Source: Lucinisca nassula (lineage: Eukaryota > Mollusca > Bivalvia > Lucinida > Lucinidae). Taken from it: a DNA stretch of 64,000 bases. The position numbers were made by a program, and so were the translations under genes. Under the pieces are notes generated by a model that was not told the DNA's origin, did no database searches, and worked only from the letters and a program-made list of their open reading frames with translations. Of the stretch, positions 32,851 through 45,400 are shown piece after piece (position 1 is the stretch's first letter; each line of letters opens with the position of its first letter). The stretch covers positions 165,094,652-165,158,651 of the forward strand of contig OY757012.1 in NCBI GenBank assembly GCA_963580285.1, read 5' to 3'.

Positions 32851-33965
32851 CATTCGAGCACTTTGGAATATATATAGTGTTCCCAGCTTGGAGTAAGGCC
32901 AACAATGTTCTTATAGTTGTTCTGTTCCCAGCACAGAGCATGCGAGCACTCTGAAAATATATAAAGTGTGCCCGGTGTGGAGCGAGGCCGGCAATGGTTT
33001 TATAGTTGTTCTGTTCCCAGCACAGAGCATGGCAGCACTCTGGAAATATATATAGTGTGCCCAGCGTGGAGCGGGCCCGGCAATGGTCTTATAGTTGTTC
33101 TGTTCCCAGCACAGAGAATGCGAGCACTCTGGAAATATAGATAGTGTGCCCAGCGTGGAGCGAGGCCAACAATGGTCTTATAGTTGTTCTGTTCCCAGCA
33201 GAGAGCATGCGAGCACTCTGGAAATACATATGGTGTGCCCAGCATGGAGTGAGGCCAAGAATGGTCTTATAGCTGTTTTGTTCCCAGCACAAAGCATGAG
33301 AGCACTCTGGAAATATATATGGGGTGCCCAGCATGGAGCGAGGCCAAGAATGGTCTTATGGCTGTTTTGTTCCCAGCACAGAGCATGAGAGCACTCTGGA
33401 AATAAATATGGAGTGCCCAGCATGGAGCGAGGCCAAAGGATGGTCTTATACCTGTTTTGTTCCCAGCACAGAGCATGAGAGCACTCTGGAAATAAATATG
33501 GAGTGCCCAGCATGGAGCGAGGCCAAGAATGGTCTTATACCTGTTTTGTTCCCAACACAGAGCATGAGAGCACTCGGAAATATATGTAGTGTGCCCAGCA
33601 TGGAGCGGGGCCGGCAATGGTCTTATAGTTGGTCTGTTCCCAGCACAGACGATGCGAGCACTCTGGAAATATAGATAGTGTGCGTAACGTGGAGCGAGGC
33701 CAACAATTGTCTAATAGTGTTCTGTTCCCAGCACAGAACATGCGAACACTCTGGAAATATATATGGTGTGCCCAGCATGGAGCGAGGCCAACAATGGTCT
33801 TATAGCTGTTCTTTCCCAGCACTTAGCATGCGAGCACTCCGGAAATATATATTGTGTGCCCAGCGTGAAGCGAGGCCAAAAATGGTCTTATATTTGTTCT
33901 GTTTCCAGCACAGAGCATGCGAGCACTCAGGAAATATATATACTGTGCCCAGCGTGAAGCGAGTA
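32851..33965 (-). repeat. 89-bp satellite, array 4 (inverted)
   Basis: About 12 units. A local subfamily with AGCATGGAGCGAGGCCAAGA, TGGTCTTATACCTGTTTTG and AGCATGAGAGCACTCTGG occupies 33,240-33,560, showing local homogenisation. The array ends at AGCGTGAAGCGAGTATTCAG. Confidence 0.9.
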
Positions 33966-34425
33966 TTCAGCGTCATATTTCTTCCGATTCAGGCATGGCC
34001 TAAGCACACAAGGCCAAAAATGAACGTCGCATAGCGTCATATATGGGGATTCTATTTTTGTCACGAACTAAAAATAGATCTAACTAGTGTGCGAAACTTA
34101 GTTAGGGAATCCCTCTCAAACTCGTTTACCTGTCATCATAATTGTTCGCATTTTTGCATAAAATGCATTAATTTGTATTGTTTTAAAGAAAAATACCGGC
34201 TATATGTATTTTATTTTTCGAAGCATTTTTTCCAGATATCTCAATAATGCACCTTTATATCAATTTTACATGGCCACAATCCTCGCCCTTATTCCATCGC
34301 GATCAAGACAAATAATTATTTCAGTCCGCATGAAGGCCTTCTAAAACGTCCCACAAAATTGGAAGCAACGTCTCCAAATGACCTTTACAGTGTTGACGGC
34401 AACGTTAAATCTCAACACCAATATG
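33966..34425. other. Non-satellite spacer with repeat fragments
   Basis: No gene seen. 34,262-34,345 is the reverse complement of part of 37,876-37,965 (CCACAATCCTCGCCCTTA, TCAGTCCGCATGAAGGCCTT). 34,346-34,422 is a SINE-3 3' tail (CCCACAAAATTGGAAGCAAC, ACGTTAAATCTCAACACC). Confidence 0.55.
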
Positions 34426-35545
34426 TTCCCAGTGTGGAGCATTGAGTTATATAAAGTGAGTGACTGAACGGGGCACATAGGGGCTACCCTATATAAAGTG
34501 TTAATACAGCTAATATATATATATTAAATGAATCTCATAAGCATGATGGGGAAACCTTGCATCCGTTTGCAATACTCTGAGAAACATTTGTCTGCCAAAG
34601 CCAATCTAAACATTGAGCAATAGGCATACTAACAAATAAAATGCAAAAAAATGCAAGTTGATCAAATATAAATCACATCGATTACGAATTTCCATAAAAT
34701 AACATGTTCAGTCATTTATCCACAGTTCACCAACAAACAAGGGAAACAACTCAAATAAGTAACGTTGCTACAAGTAAAAGCTTTCAATATAAAAAAAATC
34801 GGCCATCACAGGTCTAGCTCCAGAAATGTTAACGCCAACGCTTCAGTTCGATTGCTAACGTACCCAGCGGTGAGCAAGGGCTGAAAGGGTCTTACAGTCG
34901 CTCCATCAATAGTACCGTTAAAGCAAACGCTCCAGTTTGATCCTAAATTGCCCAGCGTGGAGCAAGGGTAGAAATAGGGAGAAATATTTCTTACTTAGAG
35001 CATAGTTCAAGAGATTGCTTCAGTACGACTACTTACTTGCCTTGCGTGGAGAACGGACGGCCTAATAGGTCTAACAGTCGCTACGCATCCAGTATATTTC
35101 AAGCAAACGATCCAGTACGACTGCTATATGTATTGTGCCCAGCGTGGAGCAATGACAGGAATAGGTTTTGCTCCTCGCCTAGCACAGTTTAAGCGAACGC
35201 TACAGTACTCTGGTACGACTGCTAACGTGCCCAACAGCTCAGGATTATTAAGGTCCTGCAGTTCAATGGTCTCGATTCGGGCGGGTTAATATGAAATTAA
35301 TAAACCAACGGTTCTATTGGATACAAAGGAGTGGCCGTTCTGAGCGTGGAAGTGCCCAGCATGGAGCGCCGGTGGCATTACACACTGCAACATTGGAACG
35401 TTCCCAGCGTGGAGCGAACGGACAGAATCGATATACCAGCATAAAACCGTCTTGCAATGAAACACCAGGTGTTTTTTGCTTTTTTTTCTGCGGATACTCA
35501 AGTTTTTTACACAATTCTCATTAACGATAGTGAAAGGACCCTAAA
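34426..35545 (-). repeat. Module H, inverted copy
   Basis: Same internal order as 3315-4515 read backwards: CCCTTTCACTATCGTTAA, GAGTATCCGCAGAAAAAA, TTCGCTCCACGCTGGGAACG, CAGGACCTTAATAATCCTGA, CTAGGCGAGGAGC, CATTTGTCTGCCAAAGCC (on +), ACCTTGCATCCG. It has diverged and indel-bearing stretches but no foreign insertion. Confidence 0.78.
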
Positions 35546-35807
35546 CAAAACTTTTAGTACCACGTTCGCAGCGTGGACTAGGCCCATTGTCGCGCTATAC
35601 CAGGTACGATGCAAGCTAACTGCTAACGTTCCCAGGGTGGAGCAACAACAGGAATAGGCCCGTTGTCGCCCCCCAGATAACAGGTGCTGTTCAAGCTAAC
35701 GTGCCAGAACCAATCCCAACGTTCCCAGGGTGGAGTAACAACAGGAATAGGCCCATTGTCGCTCTATGACAGGTAGAGTTGGAATAACCACTCCCAACGA
35801 TCGCAGG

Positions 35808-36115
35808 CCGGCCTCGGTAGCTAAGTCGGATGCGCGTCTGACTGGTGATCAGGAGGACGCGGGTTCGATTCCTGCCGGGGTCGGCAACATTCTTTCGTGG
35901 AGATCGATCATGAAATCTTTTCTACGGTCATTCTCTCCCTTCCGCTGATTCAAGAAATTGCGGTTTTCAGTTTCTGGCTGAAGAATGTGCACTGAACTGG
36001 TTATCCGCTTACGTAAAAGCCTGCCCAGGAAAGTGTGGTTGGGTACGTAAACTGACCGCCTCAAAAATGACCTAAATCGTTTTGACTGGGCCGTTAAACT
36101 CCAACACAAAACACA
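35808..36115 (+). mobile_element. SINE-1, full length, tRNA-derived
   Basis: The head folds as a tRNA: GCCTCGG/CCGGGGT acceptor, box A TAGCTAAGTCGG, an anticodon arm TCTGA/TCAGG with a GGT anticodon position, and box B GGGTTCGATTCC. The body has GGAGATCGATCATGAAATC, TTATCCGCTTACGTAAAAGC and CTGCCCAGGAAAGTGTGG. The tail is GGGCCGTTAAACTCCAACAC. It is flanked by AACGATCGCAGG (35,796-35,807) and AACGATCCCAGG (36,116-36,127), a 12-bp target duplication with one mismatch. Confidence 0.88.
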
Positions 36116-36464
36116 AACGATCCCAGGTTGGAGCAATTGCAGGAATAGGACCATTGTCGCTCCACGACCGGAACAACTCAAGCTAACGTACCAATACGGC
36201 TTCTAACGTTCCCAGGGTGGAGCAACGACAGGAATGGCCCATTGTCGCTCCACGACAGGAACAATTCAAGCTAACGTACCAATACGACTCCTAACGTTCC
36301 CAGCGTGGAGCAACGACAGGACTAGGCCCATTATCGCTCCATGATAGGTACAGTTCAAGCTTACTTTCCAATACCACTGCCAACGTTCCCAGGGTGGAGC
36401 AACGGCAAGAAATCGGCCCATTGTCGTTCCATCACAGATACAGTTAATGCTAACCCTGCAAGCA

Positions 36465-36597
36465 CACTTCGCCAGGGCAACGTCAAATCAACGTCGATGT
36501 AACGTCAACCGACGTTCATGCGACGTTGTATGAACGTCATGACGTTGCATCGACGTTGATGTGACGTCACAATTTCGTCATGTGCCTGCTGGGAACG
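36465..36597. mobile_element. Palindromic MITE with CAACGTCGATG subrepeats
   Basis: TGCAAGCACACTTCGCCAGG and its inverted partner TTTCGTCATGTGCCTGCTGG bound a foldback interior of CAACGTCGATGTAACGTC / GACGTTGCATCGACGTTG. It interrupts an about 90-bp unit. No ORF. An exact CRE octamer (TGACGTCA) falls in the right arm. Confidence 0.65.
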
Positions 36598-36701
36598 CAC
36601 CAATACGACTGCCCAGGTTCCCAGGGTTGAGCAACGGCAGGAAGGGCGTATTGTTCAAGCCTACGTACCAATACGACTGCTAACTTTCCCAAGGTGGAGC
36701 A

Positions 36702-36862
36702 TAGAAGCCTCCGTGGTGCAGTATTTACGCTACTCGCCTTGGAAACCAGGGGTCGCAGGATCGATCCCGGGCTTCTCCAGACTTTCGGATGAGTCTTTAA
36801 ACCGAGGTCCCGTCTCCGTATCACATAAGCTGTTGGTGGGACGTAAAACTCAAAAACACCCA
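36702..36862 (+). mobile_element. SINE-2 with 15-bp target-site duplication
   Basis: GCCTCCGTGGTGCAGTATTT, CTCGCCTTGGAAACCAGGGG, box B GGATCGATCCC, TTCTCCAGACTTTCGGATGA, AACCGAGGTCCCGTCTCC and GGTGGGACGTAAAACTC. TCCCAAGGTGGAGCA precedes (36,687-36,701) and follows (36,863-36,877) the element. The A in CCAAGG differs from the local consensus CCAGGG, so the match reflects duplication and not just the underlying repeat. Confidence 0.88.
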
Positions 36863-37004
36863 TCCCAAGGTGGAGCAACGGCAGGAATAGGCTCATTGTC
36901 GCACCACGACACGTGAAGTTCAAGTCTACGTACCAATGCGACTGCTAACATTCCCAGGGTGGAGCAACGGCAGGAATAGGCCCATTGTCGCTCAATTGCA
37001 GTTA

Positions 37005-37560
37005 GAATCCGCCGGCCCCAGCGCATAGGGGCTTGAAGAAATATATGGGCTGCATGATGCTTCCACGCAGAGATGAATCCGGCCAGCACACTAGTACTGG
37101 TAAACCGCTTAGAGACTCTAAGCCTGTCCAGGAATCGCGGTGCGAGGCGGCCTATTTGTTACATTGGGCTTAAGATGTCATTTCATCTCAATGTCGGGTA
37201 TTGTACTCGCAGATAAGATTGACTAGGCCAAGCTATCGTTTGTACCTGCCTTAGGAATATTCCATTAACAAAAAGGTAATCCAAGTCACCCGATTCTATG
37301 AATTCAACTGTAACACGAGCATAGCTGTGGCGTACTCAGAGTATATGACCATTTCGATTGCTTGAAGAAAGCGTGCGAAAGGCACTCGGCGGACTCGGCG
37401 GACTCAGCGAATTTGACATATTGACAACACCTGAATAGCTCCACCCATTCGATCTTATCTGCGACTACTATAAAAGTCCCACAAAATTGGAAGCAACGTC
37501 TCCAAAATGACCTTTACAGTTTTGACGGGGACGTTAAACCTCTAATTACAAAAAAAAACA
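37005..37560 (+). mobile_element. SINE-3 split by a MITE
   Basis: 5' part 37,005-37,200: GGGCTTGAAGAAATATATGG, TAAACCGCTTAGAG, GATGTCATTTCATCTCAATG, TCGGGTA. 3' part from 37,471: TAAAAGTCCCACAAAATTGG, AAGCAACGTCTCCAAAATGA, GACGGGGACGTTAAACCTC and an A-rich end. Removing 37,201-37,470 and one TA restores the uninterrupted SINE seen at 50,533. Confidence 0.88.
37201..37470. mobile_element. 270-bp MITE with TA target duplication (Tc1/mariner-type)
   Basis: Ends TTGTACTCGCAGATAAGATT and, reversed, TAGTAGTCGCAGATAAGATC form about 20-bp inverted repeats. TA at 37,199-37,200 and 37,471-37,472 is the duplicated target, proved by the intact SINE-3 sequence GTCGGGTAAAAGTC elsewhere. No transposase frame. 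A TA duplication and short TIRs are what Tc1/mariner transposases leave. Confidence 0.85.
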
Positions 37561-38288
37561 ATATGACAATATAGACTGCATGCATGGTAGTTAACCCAAT
37601 CACGGTTGGCAACTTTGCTTCCCTCTTTAATTGCACGCCGGTGGGTCAGGCCTCAGATTCTATGACGGCTCCAACGTAAAGGCTTATTGAAAATTAGAGA
37701 GATAATGTCGGTTGGTGCCTGATGCTCTGACTCTGGTCGGGCTCATCGGAGTCTAATTGTTGGTTTTCTTTTGCTCCAGCATTTCAGTGGTTTCTTGCTG
37801 TCGAGTCCTCACCGTTGTCTCACCTCTGTGGTTCTTTGATTTTTGTGTTCACGGAGATGTTGCACTGATGAGTTAGGAGGCCTTCATGCGGACTGAACAA
37901 ATTATTTGTCTAAATCGCGACGGAAGTAAGGGCGAGGATTGTGGCCACGTAAAATCGATTTAAGCCCCCCAGTGGAAATCTTCCACTGACCGTTCCAAGG
38001 CGGCTCTTCTGTGGCGATTTATTTATGTTGTTGTTTGTTACTTACTGTATGTATCACTTGTGTCTTTTGGTTTTAGATGGCCATATGGCCATTTTGTGGG
38101 AAAGTAACTGTCCTTATGGCCTTCCTTTGTTTAGGTTTCCATTATGGTCTGGTCGCTTAATGTTTGTATTTCTTTCCCTTTGGTGTCTTTTATGGGTGGA
38201 GTAAGTTAATTGTAGCAATTCCTGATCTTTGTTTTACTTCTACTTCTCAAAGCAACGGCAGGAATAGCCGCATGTTATAAATAATGTC
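37561..38288. other. Spacer without a recognised gene
   Basis: Mixed-composition sequence with no long frame. 37,876-37,965 is an inverted relative of 34,262-34,345. A CACTGATGAG at 37,863 lacks the rest of a hammerhead core. Confidence 0.5.
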
Positions 38289-39240
<952 letters not shown>

Positions 39241-39414
39241 ATTATTGGAGCGTATAATACCTATTCCTGCTAATACTCCACGCTGGGAGCGGTACATATT
39301 CTACTTGATCTGTCGCACGCTCTGTGCGACAACGCCATTAAGATTGTACCCAGTTTGGAGCAGTGGCAGGAGTAGGGATAATAGTCGTTCCACCTCCAGC
39401 ACAATTCAAGCGAC
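39241..39414 (-). repeat. Diverged flank of array 5
   Basis: Reverse complement of 10,376-10,545, including ATCTGTCGCACGCTCTGTGC and GACAACGCCATTAAGATTGT. It links the ends of array 1 and array 5. Confidence 0.8.
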
Positions 39415-42400
39415 CTGGCCAGCACAGAGAATGCGAGCACTCTGGAAATATATATAGTGTGCCTGGCGTGGAGCGAGGCCGGGAATAGTTTTATAGCCGT
39501 TCTGTTCCCAGTACAGAGCATGCCAGCACTCTGGAAATATATGTAGTGTGCCCAGCGTGGAGCGGGGCCGGCAATGGTCTTATAGTTGTTCTGTTCCCAT
39601 CACAGAGCATGCGAGCACTCTGGAAATATTTATAGTGTGCCCAGCGTGGAGCGAGGCCGGCAATGGTCTTATAGTTGTTCTGTTCCCAGCACAGAGGATG
39701 CGGGCACTCTGGAAATATATATAGTGTGCCAAGCTTGGAGCGAGGCCGGCAATGGTCTTTAAGTTGTTCTGTTCCAAGCACAGAGCATGCAAGCACACTA
39801 GAAATATATAAAGTGTGCCCAGCGTGGAGCGAGGCTGGCAATGGTTTTATAGTTGTGTTCCCAGCACAGAGCATGTGAGCACTCTGGAAATATATTTAGT
39901 GTGCCCAGCGGGGAGCGAGGTCGGCGATGGTTTAACAGTTGTTCTGTTTCCAGCACAGAGCATACGAGCACTCTGGAAAGATATATAGTGTGCCCAGCGT
40001 GGAGCGAGGCCGGCAATGCTTTTATAGTTGTTCTGTTCCCAGCACAGAGCATGCGAACACTCTGGAAATATATTTAGTGTGCCCAGCGTGGAGCGAGGCT
40101 GGCAATGGTCTTACAGTTGTTCTGTTCCCAGCACAGAGGATGCGGGAACTCTGGAAATATATAAAGTGTGCCAAGCGTAGAGCGAGGCCGTCAATGGTCT
40201 TATAGTTGTTCTGTTCCCAGCACAGAGCATGCGAACACTCTAGAAATATACAGAGTGTGCCCAGCGAGGAGCGCGGCCGGCAATGGTCAGATAGTTTTTC
40301 TTTTCCCAACACAGAGCATGCTAGCATTCTGGAAATAAATATAGTCTGCCCAGCGTAGAGCGAGGCCAACAATGGTCTTATATTTATTCAGTTTCCAGGA
40401 CAGAGCATGCGAGCATTCTGGAAATATATATAATGTGCCCAGCGTGGAGCGAGGCCAACAATGGTCTTATAGTTGTTCTGTTCCCAGCACAGAGCATGCG
40501 AGGACTCTAGAAATATATATAGTGTGTCCAGCGTGGAGCGAGGCCAACAATGGTCTTATATTTGTTCTGTTCCCAGCACAGAGCATGCGAGCACTCTGGA
40601 AATATATATAATGTGCCCAGCGTGGAGCGAGGCCGGCAGTGGTCTAAAGTTGTTCTATTCCAAGCACGAATCATTCGAGCACTTTGGAAATATATATAGT
40701 GTGCCCAGCGGGAAGCGAGGCCGGCAATGGTCTTATTTTTGTTCTGTTCCCAGCACAGAGCAAGTGATAACTCTGGAAATATATATAGTGTGCCCGGCGT
40801 GGAGCGACGCCGACAATGGTCTTATATTTGTTCTGTTCCCAGCACAGAGCATGCGAGCGCTCCGGAAATATATATATTGTGCCCAGCGCGGAGCGAGGCC
40901 AACAATGGTCTTATATTTGTTCTCTTCCCAGCACAGAGCATGCGAGCACTCTGGAAATATATATACTGTACCCTGCGTGGAGCGAGCCCGGCAATGGCTT
41001 ATAGTTGTTCTGCTCCAAGCACGGATCATTCGTACACTTTGGAAATATATATAGTGTGCCCAGCGTGGAGCGAGGCCGGCAATGGTCTTATGAAGTTCTG
41101 TTCCCAGCAAAGAGCATGCGAGCACTCTGGAAATATATATAGTGTGCCCTGCGTGGAGCGAGGCCGGGAATAGTTTTATAGTCGTTCTGTTCCCAGCACA
41201 GAGCATGCCAGCACTCTGGAAATATATGTAGTGTGCCCAGCGTGGAGCGGGGCCGGCAATGGTTTTATAGTTATTCTGTTCCCAGCACAGACAATGCGAG
41301 CACTCTGGAAATATAGATAGTGTGCCCAGTGTGGAGCGAATCCAACAATTGTCTTATAGTGTTGTGTTCCCAGCACAGATCATGCGAGCAGTCTGGAAAT
41401 ATATATAGTGTGCCCAGCGTGGAGAGAGGCCAACAATGGTCTTAAAGCTGTTCTGTTCCCAGCATAGAGCATGCGAGCAGTCTGGAAATATATATAGTGT
41501 GCCCAGCGTGGAGTGAGGCCAACAATGGTCTTATAGTTGTTCAGTTCCAAGCACAGAGCATGCGTGCACTCTGGAATTATATATAATGTGCCCAGCGTGT
41601 AGCGAGGCCAACAATGGTCTTATAGTTGTTCTGTTCCCAGCACAGAGCATGCGAGGACTCTAGAAATATATATAGTGTGTCCAGCGTGGAGCGAGGCCAA
41701 CAATGGTCTTATATTTGTTCTGTTCCCAGCACAGAGCATGCGAGCACTCTGGAAATATATATAATGTGCCCAGCGTGGAGCGAGGCCGGCAGTGGTTTAT
41801 AGTTGTTCTATTCCAAGCACGAATCATTCGAGCACTTTGGAAATATATATAGTGTGCCCAGCGGGAAGCGAGGCCGGCAATGGTCTTATTTTTGTTCTGT
41901 TCCCAGCACAGAGCAAGTGATAACTCTGGAAATATATATAGTGTGCCCGGCGTAAAGCGACGCCGACAATGGTCTTATATTTGTTCTGTTCCCAGCACAG
42001 AGCATGCGAGCGCTCCGGAAATATATATATTGTGCCCAGCGCGGAGCGAGGCCAACAATGGTCTTATATTTGTTCTCTTCCCAGCACAGAGCATGCGAGT
42101 ACTCTGGAAATATATATACTGTACCCTGCGTGGAGCGAGCCCGGCAATGGCTTATAGTTGTTCTGCTCCAAGCACGGATCATTCGTACACTTTGGAAATA
42201 TATATAGTGTGCCCAGCGTGGAGCGAGGCCGGCAATGGTCTTATGAAGTTCTGTTCCCAGCACAGAGCATGCGAGCACTCTGGAAATATATATAGTGTGC
42301 CCTGCGTGGAGCGAGGCCGGGAATAGTTTTATAGTCCTTCTGTTCCCAGCACAGAGCATGCCAGCACTCTGGAAATATATGTAGTGTGCCCAGCGTGGAG

Positions 42401-45400
42401 CGGGGCCGGCAATGGTCTTACAGTTATTCTGTTCCCAGCACAGACAATGCGAGCACTCTGGAAATATAGATAGTGTGCCCAGTGTGGAGCGAATCCAACA
42501 ATTGTCTTATAGTGTTGTGTTCCCAGCACAGATCATGCGAGCAGTCTGGAAATATATATGGTGTGCCCAGCATAGGGGAGGGGGGGGGGGGTCAACAATG
42601 GTCTTATAGCTGTTCTGTTCCCAGTACAGAGCATGCGAGCACTCTGGAAATATATATAGTGTGCCCAGCGTGGAGCGAGGCCGACAATGGTCTTATAGTT
42701 GTTCTGTTCCCATCACAGAGCATGCGAGCACTCTGCAAAATATATATAGTGGCCCAGCGTGGAGCGAGGCCGGCAATGGTCTTATATTTGTTCTGTTCCC
42801 AGCACAGAGGATGCGGGCATTCTGGAAATATATATAGTGTGCCAAGCGTGGAGCGAGGCCGGCGGTGGTCTTTAAGTTGGTCTGTTCCACGCACAGAGCA
42901 TGCCAGCACACTAGAAATATATATAGTGTGCCCAGCGTGGAGCGAGGCTGGCAACGGTTTTATAGTTGTTGTGTTACCAGCACAGAGCATGTGAGCACTC
43001 TGGAAATATATATAGTGTGCCCAGCGGGGAGCGAGGTCGGCGATGGTTTAATAGTTGTTCTGTTTCCAGCACAGAGCATACGAGCACTCTGGAAAGATAT
43101 ATAGTGTGCCCAGTGTGGAGCGAGGTCGGCAATGCTTTTATAGTTGTTCTGTTCCCAGCACAGAGCATGCGAACACTCTGGAAATATATATAGTGTGCCC
43201 AGCGTGGAGCGAGGCCGGCAATGGTCTTATAGTTGTTCTGTTCCCAGCACAGAGGATGCGGGAACTCTGGAAATATATAAAGTGTGCCAAGCGTAGAGCG
43301 AGGCCGTCAATGGTCTTATAGTTGTTATGTTCCCAGCACAGAGCATGCGAACACTCTAGAAATACACATAGTGTGCCCAGCGAGGAGCGAGGTCAGCAAT
43401 GGTGAGATAGTTTTTCTTTTCCCAGCACAGAGCATGCTAGCATTCTGGAAATAAATATAGTGTGCTCAGCCTGGAGCGAGGCCAACAATGGTCTTATATT
43501 TATTCAGTTTCCAGCACATAGCATGCGAGCATTCTGGAAATATATATAGTGTGCCCAGCGGGGAGAGAGGCCAACAATGGTCTTAAAGCTGTTCTGTTCC
43601 CAGCATAGAGCATGCGAGTCTGGAATTATATATATTGTGCCCAGCGTGGAGTGAGGCCAACAATGGTCTTATAGTTGTTCAGTCCAAGCACAGAGCATGT
43701 GAGCACTCTGGAATTATATATAATGTGCCCAGCGTGGAGCGAGGCCAACATGGTCTTATAGTTGTTCTGTTCCCAGCACAGAGCATGCGAGGACTCTAGA
43801 AATATATATAGTGTGTCCAGCGTGGAGCGATGCCAACAATGGTCTTATATTTGTTCTGTTCCCAGCACAGAGCATGCGAGCACTCTGCAAATATATATAA
43901 TGTGCCCAGCGTGGAGCGAGGCCGGCAGTGGTTTATAGTTGTTCTATTCCAAGCACGAATCATTTGAGCACTTTGAAAATATATATACTGTGCCCAGCGT
44001 GGAGCGAGGCCGGCAATGGCTTATAGTTGTTCTGCTCCAAGCACGGATCATTCGTACACTTTTGAAATATATATAGTGTGCCCAGCGTGGAGCGAGGCCG
44101 GCAATGGTCTTATGAAGTTCTGTTCCCAGCAGAGAGCATGCGAGCACTCTGGAAATATATATAGTGTGCCCTGCGTGGAGCGAGGCCGGGAATAGTTTTA
44201 TAGTCGTTCTGTTCCCAGCACAGAGCATGCCAGCACTCTGGAAATATATGTAGTGTGCCCAGCGTGGAGCGGGGCCGGCAATGGTCTTATAGTTATTCTG
44301 TTCCCAGCACAGACAATGCGAGCACTCTGGAACTATATATAGTGTGGCCAGTGTGGAGCGAATCCAACAATTGTCTTATAGTGTTGTGTTCCCAGCACAG
44401 ATCATGCGAGCAGTCTGGAAATATACATGGTGTGCCCAGCATAGGGGGAGGTCAACAATGGTCTTATAGCTGTTCTGTTCCCAGTTCAGAGCATGCGAGC
44501 ACTCTGGAAATATATATAGTGTGCCCAGCGTGGAGCGAGGCCGACAATGGTCTTATAGTTGTTCTGTTCCCATCACAGAGCATGCGAGCACTCTGCAAAA
44601 TATATATAGTGTGCCCAGCGTGGAGCGAGGCCGGCAATGGTCTTATAGTTGTTCTGTTCCCAGCACAGAGGATGCGGGAACTCTGGAAATATATATAGTG
44701 TGCCAAGCGTGGAGCGAGGCCGGCAATGGTCTTTAAGTTGTTCTGTTCCCCGCACAGAGCATGCAAGCACACTAGAAATATATATATAGTGTGCCCAGCG
44801 TGGAGCGAGGCTGGCAATGGTTTTATAGTTGTTGTGTTCCCAGCACAGAGCATGTGAGCACTCTGGAAATATATATAGTGTGCCCAGCGGGGAGCGAGAT
44901 CGGCGATGGTTTAATAGTTGTTCTGTTTCCAGCACAGAGCAAACGAGCACTCTGGAAAGATATATAGTGTGCCCAGCGTGGAGCGAGGCCGGCAAAGCTT
45001 TTATAGTGGTTCTGTTCCCAGCACAGAGCATGCGAACACTCTGGAAATATATATAAGGTGCCCAGCGTGGAGCGAGACCGGCAATGGTCTTATAGTTGTT
45101 CTGTTCCCAGCACAGAGGATGCGGGCAATCTGGAAATATATATAGTGTGCCAAGCGTAGAGCGACGCCGTCAATGGTCTTATAGTTGTTCTGTTCCCAGC
45201 ACAGAGCATGCGAACACTCTGGAAATATACATAGTATGCCCAGCGAGGAGCGAGGCCGGCAATGGTCAGATAGTTTTTCTTTTCCCAGCACAGAGCATGC
45301 TAGCATTCTGGAAATAAATATAGTGTGCCCAGCGTGGAGCGAGGCCAACAATGGTCTTATATTTGTTCAGTTTCCAGCACAGAGCATGCGAGCATTCTGG

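Larger units (their letters stand above)
35546..36990 (-). repeat. About 90-bp satellite subfamily with GGTGGAGCAAC box
   Basis: Units run AACGTTCCCAGGGTGGAGCA, GACAGGAATAGGCCCATTGT, CGCTCCACGACAGG, TTCAAGCTAACGTACCAATA, CGACT, about 90 bp apart. The box is a G-for-C variant of the GTTCCCAGCGTGGAGC box in the 89-bp satellite, so this is a sister subfamily. It is interrupted by SINE-1 (35,808), a palindromic MITE (36,465) and SINE-2 (36,702). Confidence 0.85.

Noticed and set aside
35810..35885. Genuine tRNA-Thr gene (GGT anticodon)
   Set aside because: The cloverleaf is fair but the D-stem is poor, and the sequence runs on into a SINE body and tail bounded by a 12-bp target duplication. It is a SINE head.
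37863..37910. Hammerhead core (CACTGATGAG)
   Set aside because: No CGAAA block or matching stems follow; a chance match.
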